Source: Heliobacterium chlorum (GTDB taxonomy: Bacteria > Bacillota > Desulfitobacteriia > Heliobacteriales > Heliobacteriaceae). Taken from it: a DNA stretch of 64,000 bases. This document shows positions 17,580-25,526 of this stretch, one piece after another. Under the pieces are notes generated by a model. It saw only the letters and a list, made by a program, of their open reading frames with translations. It did not search any database and had not been told where the DNA came from. The number at the start of each line of letters is the position of its first letter. Positions within the stretch are counted from its first letter, which is position 1. The translations under genes and the position numbers were made by a program. The stretch spans positions 124,001 to 188,000 of the forward strand of contig NZ_JACVHF010000002.1 of NCBI RefSeq assembly GCF_014502795.1. Reading direction: 5' to 3'.

Positions 17580-17903
17580 GTGGTTCTCCTCGTCGACAAG
17601 GAACAGTGCAATGGATGCGGCGGTCGGTTCCGGTGTGCCCAAATCTGTCCAAGCAACTTGTTGGCTCCCGATGAAAATGGAAAAATCGAGCTCCGTGAGC
17701 CAAAAGAATGCTGGGACTGTGCCGCTTGCCTGAGGGTGTGCGGCCGAGATGCTTTAGCTCTCGCGATTCCGAGCGGGAGCGCAGAGAAACGATCGATCCT
17801 GAAAGTCCGACCTGGGAAGAAAAAGGCCCGCTGGTCTATCCGGTTTCCCAGCGGGGAAGAGAAGTCTTTAGAGGTGGAAAATCGAGAAGTCCCCCTCAAA
17901 TAA
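17580..17903 (+). CDS. AprB-like ferredoxin (APS reductase beta-subunit homologue)
   Basis: A 107-residue protein with two [4Fe-4S] motifs: Cys 10, 13, 19 and 23, then Cys 44, 47, 50 and 54. The second has the ECWDC form with a Trp, as in the beta subunit of dissimilatory APS reductase, where that Trp lies on the electron path to the FAD of AprA. The part after residue 80 (ARWSIRFPSGEEKSLEV) matches the beta-sheet region of AprB (WTIKF...G). It lacks the long C-terminal tail that wraps AprA. The GTG start lies 7 bases after cysC. No aprA is present, so its partner is unknown. Confidence 0.7.
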   Translation: MVLLVDKEQCNGCGGRFRCAQICPSNLLAPDENGKIELREPKECWDCAACLRVCGRDALALAIPSGSAEKRSILKVRPGKKKARWSIRFPSGEEKSLEVENREVPLK

Positions 17904-17907
17904 GCGC

Positions 17908-17947
17908 AAAAAAGCCTTCTGTTTTGGAGAACAGGAGGTTTCTCTTT
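17908..17947 (+). terminator. Intrinsic terminator after cysC-aprB-like
   Basis: CCTTCTGTT pairs with AACAGGAGG, followed by TTTCTCTTT. Confidence 0.7.
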
Positions 17948-18057
17948 AGTTCGTCCATTTGAAGGTCCCCTTGCAAGGAAAAGAATAACCCGGGTGTGGT
18001 AGGAAGTTGTCCCTGGGCAGCGAAAAAGAAAAAGATAAAATGATGGGGGGGACTGCC

Positions 18058-19161
18058 TTGAAGTATTTGCGTTATCTATTGTTGGCTTTGCCACTCATGC
18101 TCTACTTTCGCTGGACTGATCCCGAAAGCGGATGGGCTTTTTTGATGGCTGCCCTCAGTATTTTACCTTTGGCCGGATATATGGGAAAAGCGACAGAAGA
18201 ACTCGCTGTACACACGGGACCGAAAATCGGCGGTTTTCTCAATGCCACCTTTGGCAATGCGACCGAATTGATTATCGCTCTCTTTGCGCTGAAGGCCGGG
18301 CACATCGAGGTGGTGAAAGCCTCCATCATCGGCTCGATTATCGGTAATATCCTGCTGGTCCTAGGATTGTCGGTTCTATTGGGAGGCTTCAAGCATGGCA
18401 CGCAGAAGTTCAGTACGGAAACAGCCAAAATGAATGCGACCACCTTGTTGTTGGCTGTTATCGCCATGCTGGTACCCTCTTTATTTATGCATACGGAAGT
18501 GCACCCGGAAGCGGCCGTCAACCTTTCCGTTGAAGTTTCTATCGTACTGCTCATCGTCTACGGCGCCTTGCTCTATTTCAACTTTAATCATTCCGGTATA
18601 GCTGCTCAAGGCGACGCAGAGGCAGAGTCGACAGCTACAACAGTTACGGAATATAGGACAGCGGGAACGGTACATAAACCTGCCTCCGATGACCATGAAG
18701 CAGCGTGGACGAAAGGGAAGGCCCTTACGGTTCTGCTCGCCGCCACAGTGGCTGTTGCACTGGCAAGCGAAGTCTTGGTGGGCTCTCTGGAGCATACGGT
18801 GTCTTCACTAGGATGGTCGGAAGCATTTATCGGGATCATCCTTATCCCCATCATCGGGAATGCGGCTGAACACAGCAGCGCTGTTCTCATGGCGATGAAA
18901 AACCAGATCGAAGTGTCCGCTGAGATCGCGCTTGGCTCAAGCATCCAAATCGCTTTGCTGGTTACTTCCCTATTGGTGCTCGCAGGACGAATCTTCGACC
19001 AGCCGATGGACTTGGTCTTCAATACTTTCGAGCTAGTGGCAGTCGTCCTGTCCGTATGGATCGCCAAGTCGATCAGCAAAGACGGTGAGACGAACTGGCT
19101 CGAAGGCCTCATGTTGCTGGCGACCTATGCGATCATCGCTGGCGGGTTTGCCTTTGCTTAA
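18058..19161 (+). CDS. Ca2+/H+ antiporter, CaCA/Cax family
   Basis: A 367-residue membrane exchanger with two homologous halves. Each half holds the family alpha-repeat: GNATELIIALFALKAGHIEVVKASIIGSI-type in the first, and GNAAEHSSAVLMAMKNQ in the second, both with the acidic residue that binds the cation. It probably exports Ca2+ in exchange for protons. I prefer the TTG at 18058 (MKYLRYLLL), six bases after a run of seven G; ATG 18040 and TTG 18007 are in frame but lack a good ribosome binding site. Confidence 0.9.
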   Translation: MKYLRYLLLALPLMLYFRWTDPESGWAFLMAALSILPLAGYMGKATEELAVHTGPKIGGFLNATFGNATELIIALFALKAGHIEVVKASIIGSIIGNILLVLGLSVLLGGFKHGTQKFSTETAKMNATTLLLAVIAMLVPSLFMHTEVHPEAAVNLSVEVSIVLLIVYGALLYFNFNHSGIAAQGDAEAESTATTVTEYRTAGTVHKPASDDHEAAWTKGKALTVLLAATVAVALASEVLVGSLEHTVSSLGWSEAFIGIILIPIIGNAAEHSSAVLMAMKNQIEVSAEIALGSSIQIALLVTSLLVLAGRIFDQPMDLVFNTFELVAVVLSVWIAKSISKDGETNWLEGLMLLATYAIIAGGFAFA

Positions 19162-19217
19162 ACGGTGTTTCATTATCCCTGTTCCCGAATAATATGTAAT
19201 GGGAGGAGGGATGATCG

Positions 19218-19676
19218 ATGACACTGAAAAAGCGGGACGAATACGACCATCCGGTTTTTCGTATTCAGGAAGAGATGAACAAACTCTTCCGGCAGATGTT
19301 TCAGGAACCCTTTTTCTCGAACGATTTCTTTCATGCCTTCGAAGGCAAAGGCTGGCTGCCACGGCTCAACCTGATGGAACAGCCAGATGAATATGTCATC
19401 GAGGCAGAAATCCCTGGCATCGATCCCAAGACAGTAGAAATCCAAGTCACTGGAAATATACTTACCATCAAGGGAGAAAAGCGAGCCGAGTTGGAACGAA
19501 AAGACCGGAATACACACATAGTAGAAGGATCTTACGGTACCTTTCACCGCTCAGTCGTCCTACCTGGTAACGCTGATCTCGACAGAATCACCGCTGCCGG
19601 CAAAAATGGGATGCTCCACATTCACATTGGAAAAAAACCGGAAGAGAAACCGCGCATCATCAAAATAAACAGTTAA
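19218..19676 (+). CDS. hsp20: Hsp20/alpha-crystallin small heat shock protein
   Basis: A 152-residue ATP-independent holdase chaperone. The alpha-crystallin domain (about residues 50-142) starts at PRLNLMEQPDEYVIEAEIPG and ends with the A-x-x-x-N-G-M-L motif AAGKNGMLHIHI. The IxI-like tail is IIKINS. GGGAGGAGGG precedes the ATG. It stands alone and is followed by a terminator. I see no CIRCE or clear heat-shock operator before it. Confidence 0.95.
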   Translation: MTLKKRDEYDHPVFRIQEEMNKLFRQMFQEPFFSNDFFHAFEGKGWLPRLNLMEQPDEYVIEAEIPGIDPKTVEIQVTGNILTIKGEKRAELERKDRNTHIVEGSYGTFHRSVVLPGNADLDRITAAGKNGMLHIHIGKKPEEKPRIIKINS

Positions 19677-19710
19677 ATCGCCCTAAAAGCAAGGGGCGAT
19701 TTTTTTGTTG
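19677..19710 (+). terminator. Intrinsic terminator after hsp20
   Basis: ATCGCCC pairs with GGGCGAT around a short loop and is followed by seven T. Confidence 0.85.
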
Positions 19711-19722
19711 TAGAGGGCTTGA

Positions 19723-19812
19723 TTGTAAACTGAATTTTTTCATATGGTTGACAGAAGCAGTCCTTCTAGATACAGTTATTTTGTCAACTACATAATTCGG
19801 AGTGGTTTACAA
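19723..19812 (+). promoter_or_regulatory. bioY promoter with two BirA-type operators
   Basis: A promoter TTGACA-N17-TACAGT (19748-19753, 19771-19776) lies between two sites of the Firmicutes BirA form. The upstream one is TTGTAAACT-N14-GGTTGACAG (19723-19754) and overlaps the -35 box. The downstream one is TTGTCAACT-N14-GGTTTACAA (19781-19812) and covers the start region. Together they imply tight biotin repression of bioY-bioD. Confidence 0.85.
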
Positions 19813-19834
19813 TGAAGGGGGTTGTTTGATCGAC

Positions 19835-20407
19835 ATGTCCAATCTGACTCTCCGGGACATGAGCCAGGTGGCTCTTTTTGCGGCCCTGACTGCTGTCGGC
19901 GCTTTTATCAAAGTTCCTGTTCCTTTCGTTCCGTTCACTTTACAGTATCTCTTCGTCGCTATGGCCGGGATCCTGCTGGGTTCACGGCTGGGATTGGCTA
20001 GCCAGATCCTCTACATCGCCATCGGCCTTTTGGGAGTGCCTGTCTTTGCTGAGGGGGGTGGACCGGCTTATGTGCTGAAACCAACCTTCGGCTATCTGAT
20101 TGGCTTCGCTCTGGGGGCATATGTGATCGGCCTGTTGACAGAGCGTCTGCTGGAAGCCCACAAGGGCCGTCTGTTTCTCTCCGTCTTGGCTGGCCTCGCT
20201 ATCATCTACGGAATGGGCGCTCTGTACTTGTATGGAATCATGAATTATGTCACGAACTCTCCCATATCGGTAGTAAACACAGTGCTCTATGGAATCCTGC
20301 TGCCCCTGCCCGGAGACATTTTCTTGAGTGGAGTCGCCGCCTTTCTGGGACTGAAAGTGTGGTTGCATCGTCGTGCATCCGCGGGGGCACAAGAGGCTTC
20401 GCAATAA
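19835..20407 (+). CDS. bioY: BioY, biotin-binding S component of an ECF transporter
   Basis: A 190-residue integral membrane protein with about six helices. It binds biotin and works with an ECF energy-coupling module (EcfA, EcfA', EcfT) encoded elsewhere. Family blocks are ALFAALTAVGAFIKVP, PFTLQYLFVAMAGILLG and GGGPAYVLKPTFGYLIGF. I take ATG 19835; a TTG at 19826 is nearer the ribosome binding site GAAGGGGG and is possible. bioD follows after 14 bases, and two BirA boxes lie upstream, which supports biotin as substrate. Confidence 0.95.
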   Translation: MSNLTLRDMSQVALFAALTAVGAFIKVPVPFVPFTLQYLFVAMAGILLGSRLGLASQILYIAIGLLGVPVFAEGGGPAYVLKPTFGYLIGFALGAYVIGLLTERLLEAHKGRLFLSVLAGLAIIYGMGALYLYGIMNYVTNSPISVVNTVLYGILLPLPGDIFLSGVAAFLGLKVWLHRRASAGAQEASQ

Positions 20408-20421
20408 GGGGAGAGATAAGA

Positions 20422-21156
20422 ATGGCAACAGGAATCTTCATCACCGGTACCGATACAGGTGTCGGAAAAACGGTAGTCACTGCAGCGTTGACGAAGGTTT
20501 TCACCGATGGAGGCATCCCGACGGTGCCCTGTAAACCGATTCAAACAGGCGCAGCGAAAGTCGAGGGAGATTGGTATCGGGAAGATGTGGCTGTCTACAG
20601 ACAATTCGCTTCCCTTCCATGGACCGATGACGAGTTGTGTCCCCTTTGTTACGAATATCCGCTCGCGCCAGCCCAGGCTGCTGAACTGGAAGAACGGCCC
20701 GTCGATCTGGCAGAAGTTCAGCGAGCATATCGGCGGTTGGCAAAAAGACAACCCTTAGTGCTGGTGGAAGGCGCCGGTGGCTTAGCCGTCCCTGTCTCCG
20801 GGCCCGAGTTTACCATGGCTGATTTGGCCGTTCAGTTGCAGATTCCGGCGATCATCGTAGCCCGAGCAGGTTTGGGAACGATCAATCATACCGTACTAAC
20901 TGCCCGTTATGCCCACGAAAAAGGTCTGCCCCTTCTCGGCATCATCTTCAATGAACTATCGGAAACTCCTACTTTGGCAGAAGAGACGAGTCCAGCCATG
21001 ATTGCCCGTATGACCGGGTTGCCCATCTTAGCCTGCCTGCCGCGCATCGATAGTTCGATGGGCCTTGCAGAGAACAGGGAATCTCTTTGCCGTGAGTTGG
21101 CGGAGCAACTGGATTTTTTAAAGTTGCTGAAGGAGGCAAAACAGTGGCAAAGGTAA
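20422..21156 (+). CDS. bioD: Dethiobiotin synthetase
   Basis: A 244-residue P-loop enzyme that closes the ureido ring of dethiobiotin from 7,8-diaminopelargonate, CO2 and ATP. The P-loop is GTDTGVGKT at about residues 9-17, with PCKPIQTG and LVEGAGGLAVPV further on. ATG 20422 is preceded by GGGGAGA. It forms an operon with bioY, so uptake and a late synthesis step are controlled together. Its product is the substrate of BioB at 6.4 kb. Confidence 0.95.
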   Translation: MATGIFITGTDTGVGKTVVTAALTKVFTDGGIPTVPCKPIQTGAAKVEGDWYREDVAVYRQFASLPWTDDELCPLCYEYPLAPAQAAELEERPVDLAEVQRAYRRLAKRQPLVLVEGAGGLAVPVSGPEFTMADLAVQLQIPAIIVARAGLGTINHTVLTARYAHEKGLPLLGIIFNELSETPTLAEETSPAMIARMTGLPILACLPRIDSSMGLAENRESLCRELAEQLDFLKLLKEAKQWQR

Positions 21157-21174
21157 CGGCTGTTGCTAGGTAGG

Positions 21175-21222
21175 AAAAAAATAGGGCAGACCCCCCTATT
21201 CACGGGGTCTGCCCTATTACTT
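21175..21222. terminator. Bidirectional intrinsic terminator
   Basis: ATAGGGCAGACCCC pairs perfectly with GGGGTCTGCCCTAT. A-rich sequence precedes it and a weak T-rich tract follows. It separates bioD from the convergent chemoreceptor gene. Confidence 0.8.
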
Positions 21223-21237
21223 GTCCTGCAAGACTTG

Positions 21238-22296
21238 TTACATATTTACTTTTGATTGTAGCGATTCGGTCAGCGTTCGAAGATTTGAAAAATCTTTTTC
21301 CAACTCGGTGATTTTATTGAAAATAACGCCCATAAAATCGGAGTGCTTTTCAATAATTCCACCCGTTTGGTTTACACCTGTCTCTATTTCCTGCATCCCT
21401 TGGCGAATGCTCTTTAAAATCAACTCAATCTTCCGGGCTGATTCCACGCTGACCCCAGCGAGCTTTCGAACTTCTTCAGCGACGACCGAAAAGCCTCGGC
21501 CCTGTTCCCCGGCACGGGCGGCTTCGATGGCAGCATTCAATCCGAGCAGATTTGTTTGATTTGCCACGTTCCGAATAAAACCGAGAATTTGATCCGTTTC
21601 CAAAACCTTGTTTTTGGAGTCGACCGATGTGGAGAGTAATCCCTTGGACGTGGTTAGGAGATTGTCCATTTGCTCAGCGACGCTTTGTACATTTTCAGAG
21701 AGGCTCAGCATGTTCTGGTGCATGTTTTTCGAGAGCTCGTCTAATTGACGGGCACTGAACATCGTCTGCAAACGTTGGTAGCCGATTCGCGACAAGGCGT
21801 TAGCCACAATATAAAGAAGCTCTGCCGCCGCTCGGATGCTATCTTCAGGAACGATGCGCACTTTCGAAAGAGCCTTGATATACTCGTCAGGGTTTATTCC
21901 CAATTCACGAGCTAATTGGCGAAATTTTTGTTCATCCGGCCGTACCGGCAGTACCTGACCGCCTAGCATCGCACCGAGTTGTTTTCCTCCGACCACGATG
22001 GGGGCTGCAAAATCCATTAGTCCGCCGTGACAATAATAGATCGACGGTTTCCCGCTCTGAGCAGCTTCTCTTCCGCCTTTGAGATCGCACTCGTTGCAGC
22101 GACGGAGCCCTTCTGGAGTTTTTCGGGTAAGATTCATACAAAAATCAGTGAAGTTACTCGGACGGGTGATGGGACCATGCAGATCGACCGTAATGCTGGC
22201 CATCCCTGTGGCCGCAGAAAAGGAGTCTTGAAAGCGCTGCAGCAAATCAATATCGATGAGATCTTTAAGGCCGTAGTTTTCTAATGAATAATCCAT
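21238..22296 (-). CDS. Soluble PocR-domain methyl-accepting chemotaxis-type protein
   Basis: A 352-residue protein with no membrane segment. The N-terminal half (about 10-185) is a PocR-type sensory domain: it has [16 protein letters not shown], then cysteines in [13 protein letters not shown] and [14 protein letters not shown], and [10 protein letters not shown]. The C-terminal half is a short receptor signalling domain with the hairpin-tip motif [29 protein letters not shown]. It is likely a cytoplasmic receptor that couples a metabolite signal to CheA/CheW. The ligand is unknown; PocR domains are thought to bind small hydrocarbon derivatives. It is transcribed alone. Confidence 0.88.
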   Translation of the reverse strand: MDYSLENYGLKDLIDIDLLQRFQDSFSAATGMASITVDLHGPITRPSNFTDFCMNLTRKTPEGLRRCNECDLKGGREAAQSGKPSIYYCHGGLMDFAAPIVVGGKQLGAMLGGQVLPVRPDEQKFRQLARELGINPDEYIKALSKVRIVPEDSIRAAAELLYIVANALSRIGYQRLQTMFSARQLDELSKNMHQNMLSLSENVQSVAEQMDNLLTTSKGLLSTSVDSKNKVLETDQILGFIRNVANQTNLLGLNAAIEAARAGEQGRGFSVVAEEVRKLAGVSVESARKIELILKSIRQGMQEIETGVNQTGGIIEKHSDFMGVIFNKITELEKDFSNLRTLTESLQSKVNM

Positions 22297-22510
22297 AGTA
22301 ACACTCCTGCGAACAAATTCAGTAACATAAAATTGAAATCACAATCACTTACTCAATATTTCGACGATAGTCTTGCGAATCCTCCCATCGTCAGTGCTTT
22401 TTCTTCTACGAGAAGCGAGGAAAAGGATGCAGACATGGATAGAAATATGTTGAAAAGAGAATAATCTGTGATAAGTCCCATATCTTGGTTTAGCCGGAAA
22501 GGATGAGATA

Positions 22511-23362
22511 ATGGATAGACGAAAAAAGATCACCGCTGCCGTTGCAACCATTCTTTTGTTATCAGGATTCTTTGCCGTGACACCGTTACGGCAGGCGACA
22601 GCTGATTTTCTCTCCCGCTTCCGGGTGCAGCGGATGGAAACGGTGAAAATCACTCCAGAACAATTGCAGCAGATGGGTCAAGCGATGCAATCGCAGTCTG
22701 GAGAAATCAACTTACAGCAGTTCGGAAAAGCCGATGTCATTCAGAAACCGGAACAGAAAAAAATTTCACTCGCCGAAGCGCGCAATCAACTGCCATTTAA
22801 AATCCGTCAACCAGCTTATTTACCGCTGAACACGGGCTTAGCCGAACCGGTTGATATGCACCAGGAGGGGACCGCAGAGTTTCAATTGAACGTTCCCCAG
22901 GTGAACCAACTGCTGCAAAGTCTTGGATCGAAGACATTGCTTCCGCAGGACCTGTCGGGGAAAGCTTTTCGTATACGCATACCGCCGGGCCTGCGAACGG
23001 AATACATTCAACCAGACGGACGAAAAGTCTTTACCCTTAACCAATTTGACAGCCCAGAGGTGACCGTTCCAGAAGGCGTTGATGCTAATGCACTTCGGTC
23101 GGCTCTGCTCGATTTGCCGATCTTACCAACGGAACTTCGTACCCAGCTGTCTGCCATCGGCGACTGGAAAAACACGATGATCGTGCCTTACGCCGAAGAC
23201 CGCATGGAGAAAGTGACCATCAACGGGGTAGAAGGGCTTTATGCCCAAAACCTCCATATGGGACGGAGTTTTCTCTTCTGGGTGGACAAGGGTGTTCTCT
23301 ATCAACTCGACGGTTCCTTAGATAAAGGGGAGGCCCTTAAGGTGGCCCAATCGCTTAAATAA
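22511..23362 (+). CDS. Membrane-anchored extracytoplasmic protein of unknown function
   Basis: A 283-residue protein with a short basic N-terminus (DRRKK), one hydrophobic segment (about 7-25) and a long polar exterior part. The layout resembles the outer part of anti-sigma factors or DUF4367-like proteins, without the usual cytoplasmic zinc-finger domain. Residues 30-90 are Gln-rich. The start has AAAGGATGAG upstream. The ABC transporter genes follow within 40 bases, so it may be a partner of that exporter. I do not recognise a named family with confidence. Confidence 0.7.
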   Translation: MDRRKKITAAVATILLLSGFFAVTPLRQATADFLSRFRVQRMETVKITPEQLQQMGQAMQSQSGEINLQQFGKADVIQKPEQKKISLAEARNQLPFKIRQPAYLPLNTGLAEPVDMHQEGTAEFQLNVPQVNQLLQSLGSKTLLPQDLSGKAFRIRIPPGLRTEYIQPDGRKVFTLNQFDSPEVTVPEGVDANALRSALLDLPILPTELRTQLSAIGDWKNTMIVPYAEDRMEKVTINGVEGLYAQNLHMGRSFLFWVDKGVLYQLDGSLDKGEALKVAQSLK

Positions 23363-23399
23363 TCAGGACAATTGGAGAATTAGAACGTGGTGACCTTTT

Positions 23400-24380
23400 T
23401 TGCTGGCTATCGAGACGGAAAAACTGACGAAAACCTATTCCGGCCACGGCGGTTGTCGGGATATCTCCCTCGCTGTACCTTGCGGCACCGTTTTCGGTTT
23501 GCTCGGGCCCAACGGCGCAGGCAAAAGTACCTTGGTCAAAATGCTTGTCGGATTGCTTCAGGCCACCTCAGGCCAGGCACGCATTCTCGGGCGACCTTTT
23601 TCCGACCTGTCCGTTCGCCGGAAAGTCGGCTTTCTACCGGAAAACTTTCGCTACCATGACTGGTTGACCGGAGAAGATTTGCTTCGCTTTCACGGCGCCC
23701 TGTTCGGCCTATCGCCGGCGGAGGTTCGCGCCCGCATTCCCGAAGTCTTAGGCCAAGTGGGCATGAAAGAACAAGCGGCCCAGAGAGTTGGAAGGTACAG
23801 CAAGGGGATGCAGCAGCGCATCGGTTTGGCTGTCGCTCTCTTGCCTGATCCGGAATTGCTCTTTCTCGATGAGCCCACATCAGCCCTCGACCCGATTGGA
23901 CGTAAAGAAGTACGGGAACTGCTGGAGCGATTGAAAGGGCAGGGAAAAACGGTCTTTCTCAACAGTCATTTGCTCAGCGAGTTGGAGACTCTCTGCGACC
24001 AGATCGCCATCATCAAGCAAGGGTGCCTCGTCTACCAAGGCGATTGGCGTGAACTGGCCCGGCGATCGTACCAAACGAAAGTGGTTGTGGGAGATGTGAT
24101 ACCTTCCCAACTCACCAGTGCCAGCGATGGGGGCTTTCAATTGCTGGCTCAGCGGCCTTTAGGGGTGGCAAGCGAGCTGGAGGCAGCGACAAGGAGCGAA
24201 GGCGGGCCTGCACTCAGCCGGTTCCGGCATGAACTGTTGTTTCGTATTCCGGAACAGGGTTCCGTTCCTACGCTCATCCAATCCTTGGTCGCTTCCGGAA
24301 TCGACATCTATGAAGTGACTCCGCAGGTAGATTCGCTGGAGAAGCTATTTCTTCAGTTTGTGACGCAGGAAACCGAATGA
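23400..24380 (+). CDS. ABC transporter ATP-binding protein
   Basis: A 326-residue ATPase. The N-terminal 210 residues are a standard ABC domain with Walker A GPNGAGKST, signature YSKGMQQRIGLA, Walker B LLFLDEPTSALDP and switch His in NSHLLSE. The C-terminal 100 residues are an accessory domain common in ABC-2 exporters of the NatA/CcmA type. The TTG start at 23400 has GGTGA upstream; it is the only start that keeps the N-terminal strand. The permease follows after about 70 bases. The exported substrate cannot be read. Confidence 0.9.
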   Translation: MLAIETEKLTKTYSGHGGCRDISLAVPCGTVFGLLGPNGAGKSTLVKMLVGLLQATSGQARILGRPFSDLSVRRKVGFLPENFRYHDWLTGEDLLRFHGALFGLSPAEVRARIPEVLGQVGMKEQAAQRVGRYSKGMQQRIGLAVALLPDPELLFLDEPTSALDPIGRKEVRELLERLKGQGKTVFLNSHLLSELETLCDQIAIIKQGCLVYQGDWRELARRSYQTKVVVGDVIPSQLTSASDGGFQLLAQRPLGVASELEAATRSEGGPALSRFRHELLFRIPEQGSVPTLIQSLVASGIDIYEVTPQVDSLEKLFLQFVTQETE

Positions 24381-24449
24381 AGACACCTAGATCATGCCTT
24401 CAAGCGTAAATGTGGATAATAACTTGAGGAAAGATGAAAAGATTCGAAA

Positions 24450-25322
24450 GTGGGAACCGCTTTGCTTACCCTGGCACGATTGACCTTTGCTGAAGGCGCC
24501 CGAAAGCGGGTCTTTCTGGTCATCCTTTTCCTATGTCTAGCTTTTTTTCTTCTCTACGGAATTGCCCTTGATTTTGCTTCCCAGGAAATGATGCGCTTAA
24601 ACGCTTTGCGAGGCCGGCAGCCGGTCATTCAACAGATTGTGGGAAATCAGTTGTTAGGCTCGGGCATGTACTTCGCCTCTTTCTTAATGGCCTTGTTGGC
24701 ACTCCTGGCCAGCGTCGGATCTGTCGCTTCAGAGATCGAGAACGGGCTGTTGCATGCGATTGTTTCGAAACCGATACCCCGTTCATCGATCATCCTCGGC
24801 AAATTTTTCGGCTATGGTTCCATGCTGGTCAGCTTAGGCCTTCTATTGTTCGCCGGTATCGTGGTCTTGAATCGGCTGTACAACCCTCAAATACTGAGTC
24901 TCCTCACACCCTTTCATCTCGTCTATGGGGCATTGATCTTTATCCTCCAACCGCTGGTGTTGCTCGGTTTGTCCATGGTCTTTGGATCGGCGCTGCGAAC
25001 CCTTACCGCAGGGGTCGTCGTGACGGTCCTGTATGTACTCGGAACGGTAGGCGGGTTTCTAGAACAGGTTGGTGGTTTAGTAGCCAAGCCGTCTTTAGTC
25101 AATGTAGGCATTGTCATCAGTCTGGTCATTCCGAGCGATGCCTTGTTTCGCAAACTGATGACAGTCCTTACCGTCGCTCAGGAAAACCCCCTTGCGTCCT
25201 TGTCTTTAGGACCATTTGGTGTAGCTGTACCGCCCAGCAACTTGATGATCATCTATACACTTCTATATCTGATGGCATGTTTAGGACTAGCGCTGTACAA
25301 CTTTCACAAAAAGGATTTGTAA
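24450..25322 (+). CDS. ABC-2 type transporter permease
   Basis: A 290-residue membrane protein with about six hydrophobic helices and a cytoplasmic loop after the first (QEMMRLNALRGRQ). The motif SVGSVASEIENGLLHAIVSKPIPRSS is the conserved region of ABC-2 permeases such as NatB and related exporters. The GTG start at 24450 has only a weak ribosome binding site. It pairs with the ATPase upstream and the anchored protein before that, so the three probably form one export system with unknown cargo. Confidence 0.88.
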   Translation: MGTALLTLARLTFAEGARKRVFLVILFLCLAFFLLYGIALDFASQEMMRLNALRGRQPVIQQIVGNQLLGSGMYFASFLMALLALLASVGSVASEIENGLLHAIVSKPIPRSSIILGKFFGYGSMLVSLGLLLFAGIVVLNRLYNPQILSLLTPFHLVYGALIFILQPLVLLGLSMVFGSALRTLTAGVVVTVLYVLGTVGGFLEQVGGLVAKPSLVNVGIVISLVIPSDALFRKLMTVLTVAQENPLASLSLGPFGVAVPPSNLMIIYTLLYLMACLGLALYNFHKKDL

Positions 25323-25470
25323 AGCGTAAACAATGGAAGGAATGTGCCGACCGATCACGAATAAAGATAGCGTATAAAATAGCAAAGAACAAAGGGGTCT
25401 TTGCTGAATATTCCCGTGGACCTTGGAAAAACGTCTTTGACTTGCAAGAACTTCAGAATTGTTTTTCTCG

Positions 25471-25516
25471 GTCCCCGCCGCTGCGGGGACTTGTCCTATC
25501 TTGCGGTAGGGAAAGA
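25471..25516 (+). other. Two hairpins before the 716-residue protein
   Basis: GTCCCCGC-CGCT-GCGGGGAC (25471-25490) is a perfect hairpin. A smaller one, CCTATC-TTGC-GGTAGG, follows at once and ends at the ribosome binding site GAAAGAAGG. The arrangement suggests a structured leader. No T-run follows, and no known riboswitch is recognised. Confidence 0.4.
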
Positions 25517-25526
25517 AGGTAACAAG

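Noticed and set aside
18007-18057. Longer start for the Ca2+/H+ antiporter
   Set aside because: TTG 18007 and ATG 18040 have no good ribosome binding site. The TTG at 18058 follows a G-run at correct spacing and begins at the first membrane helix.
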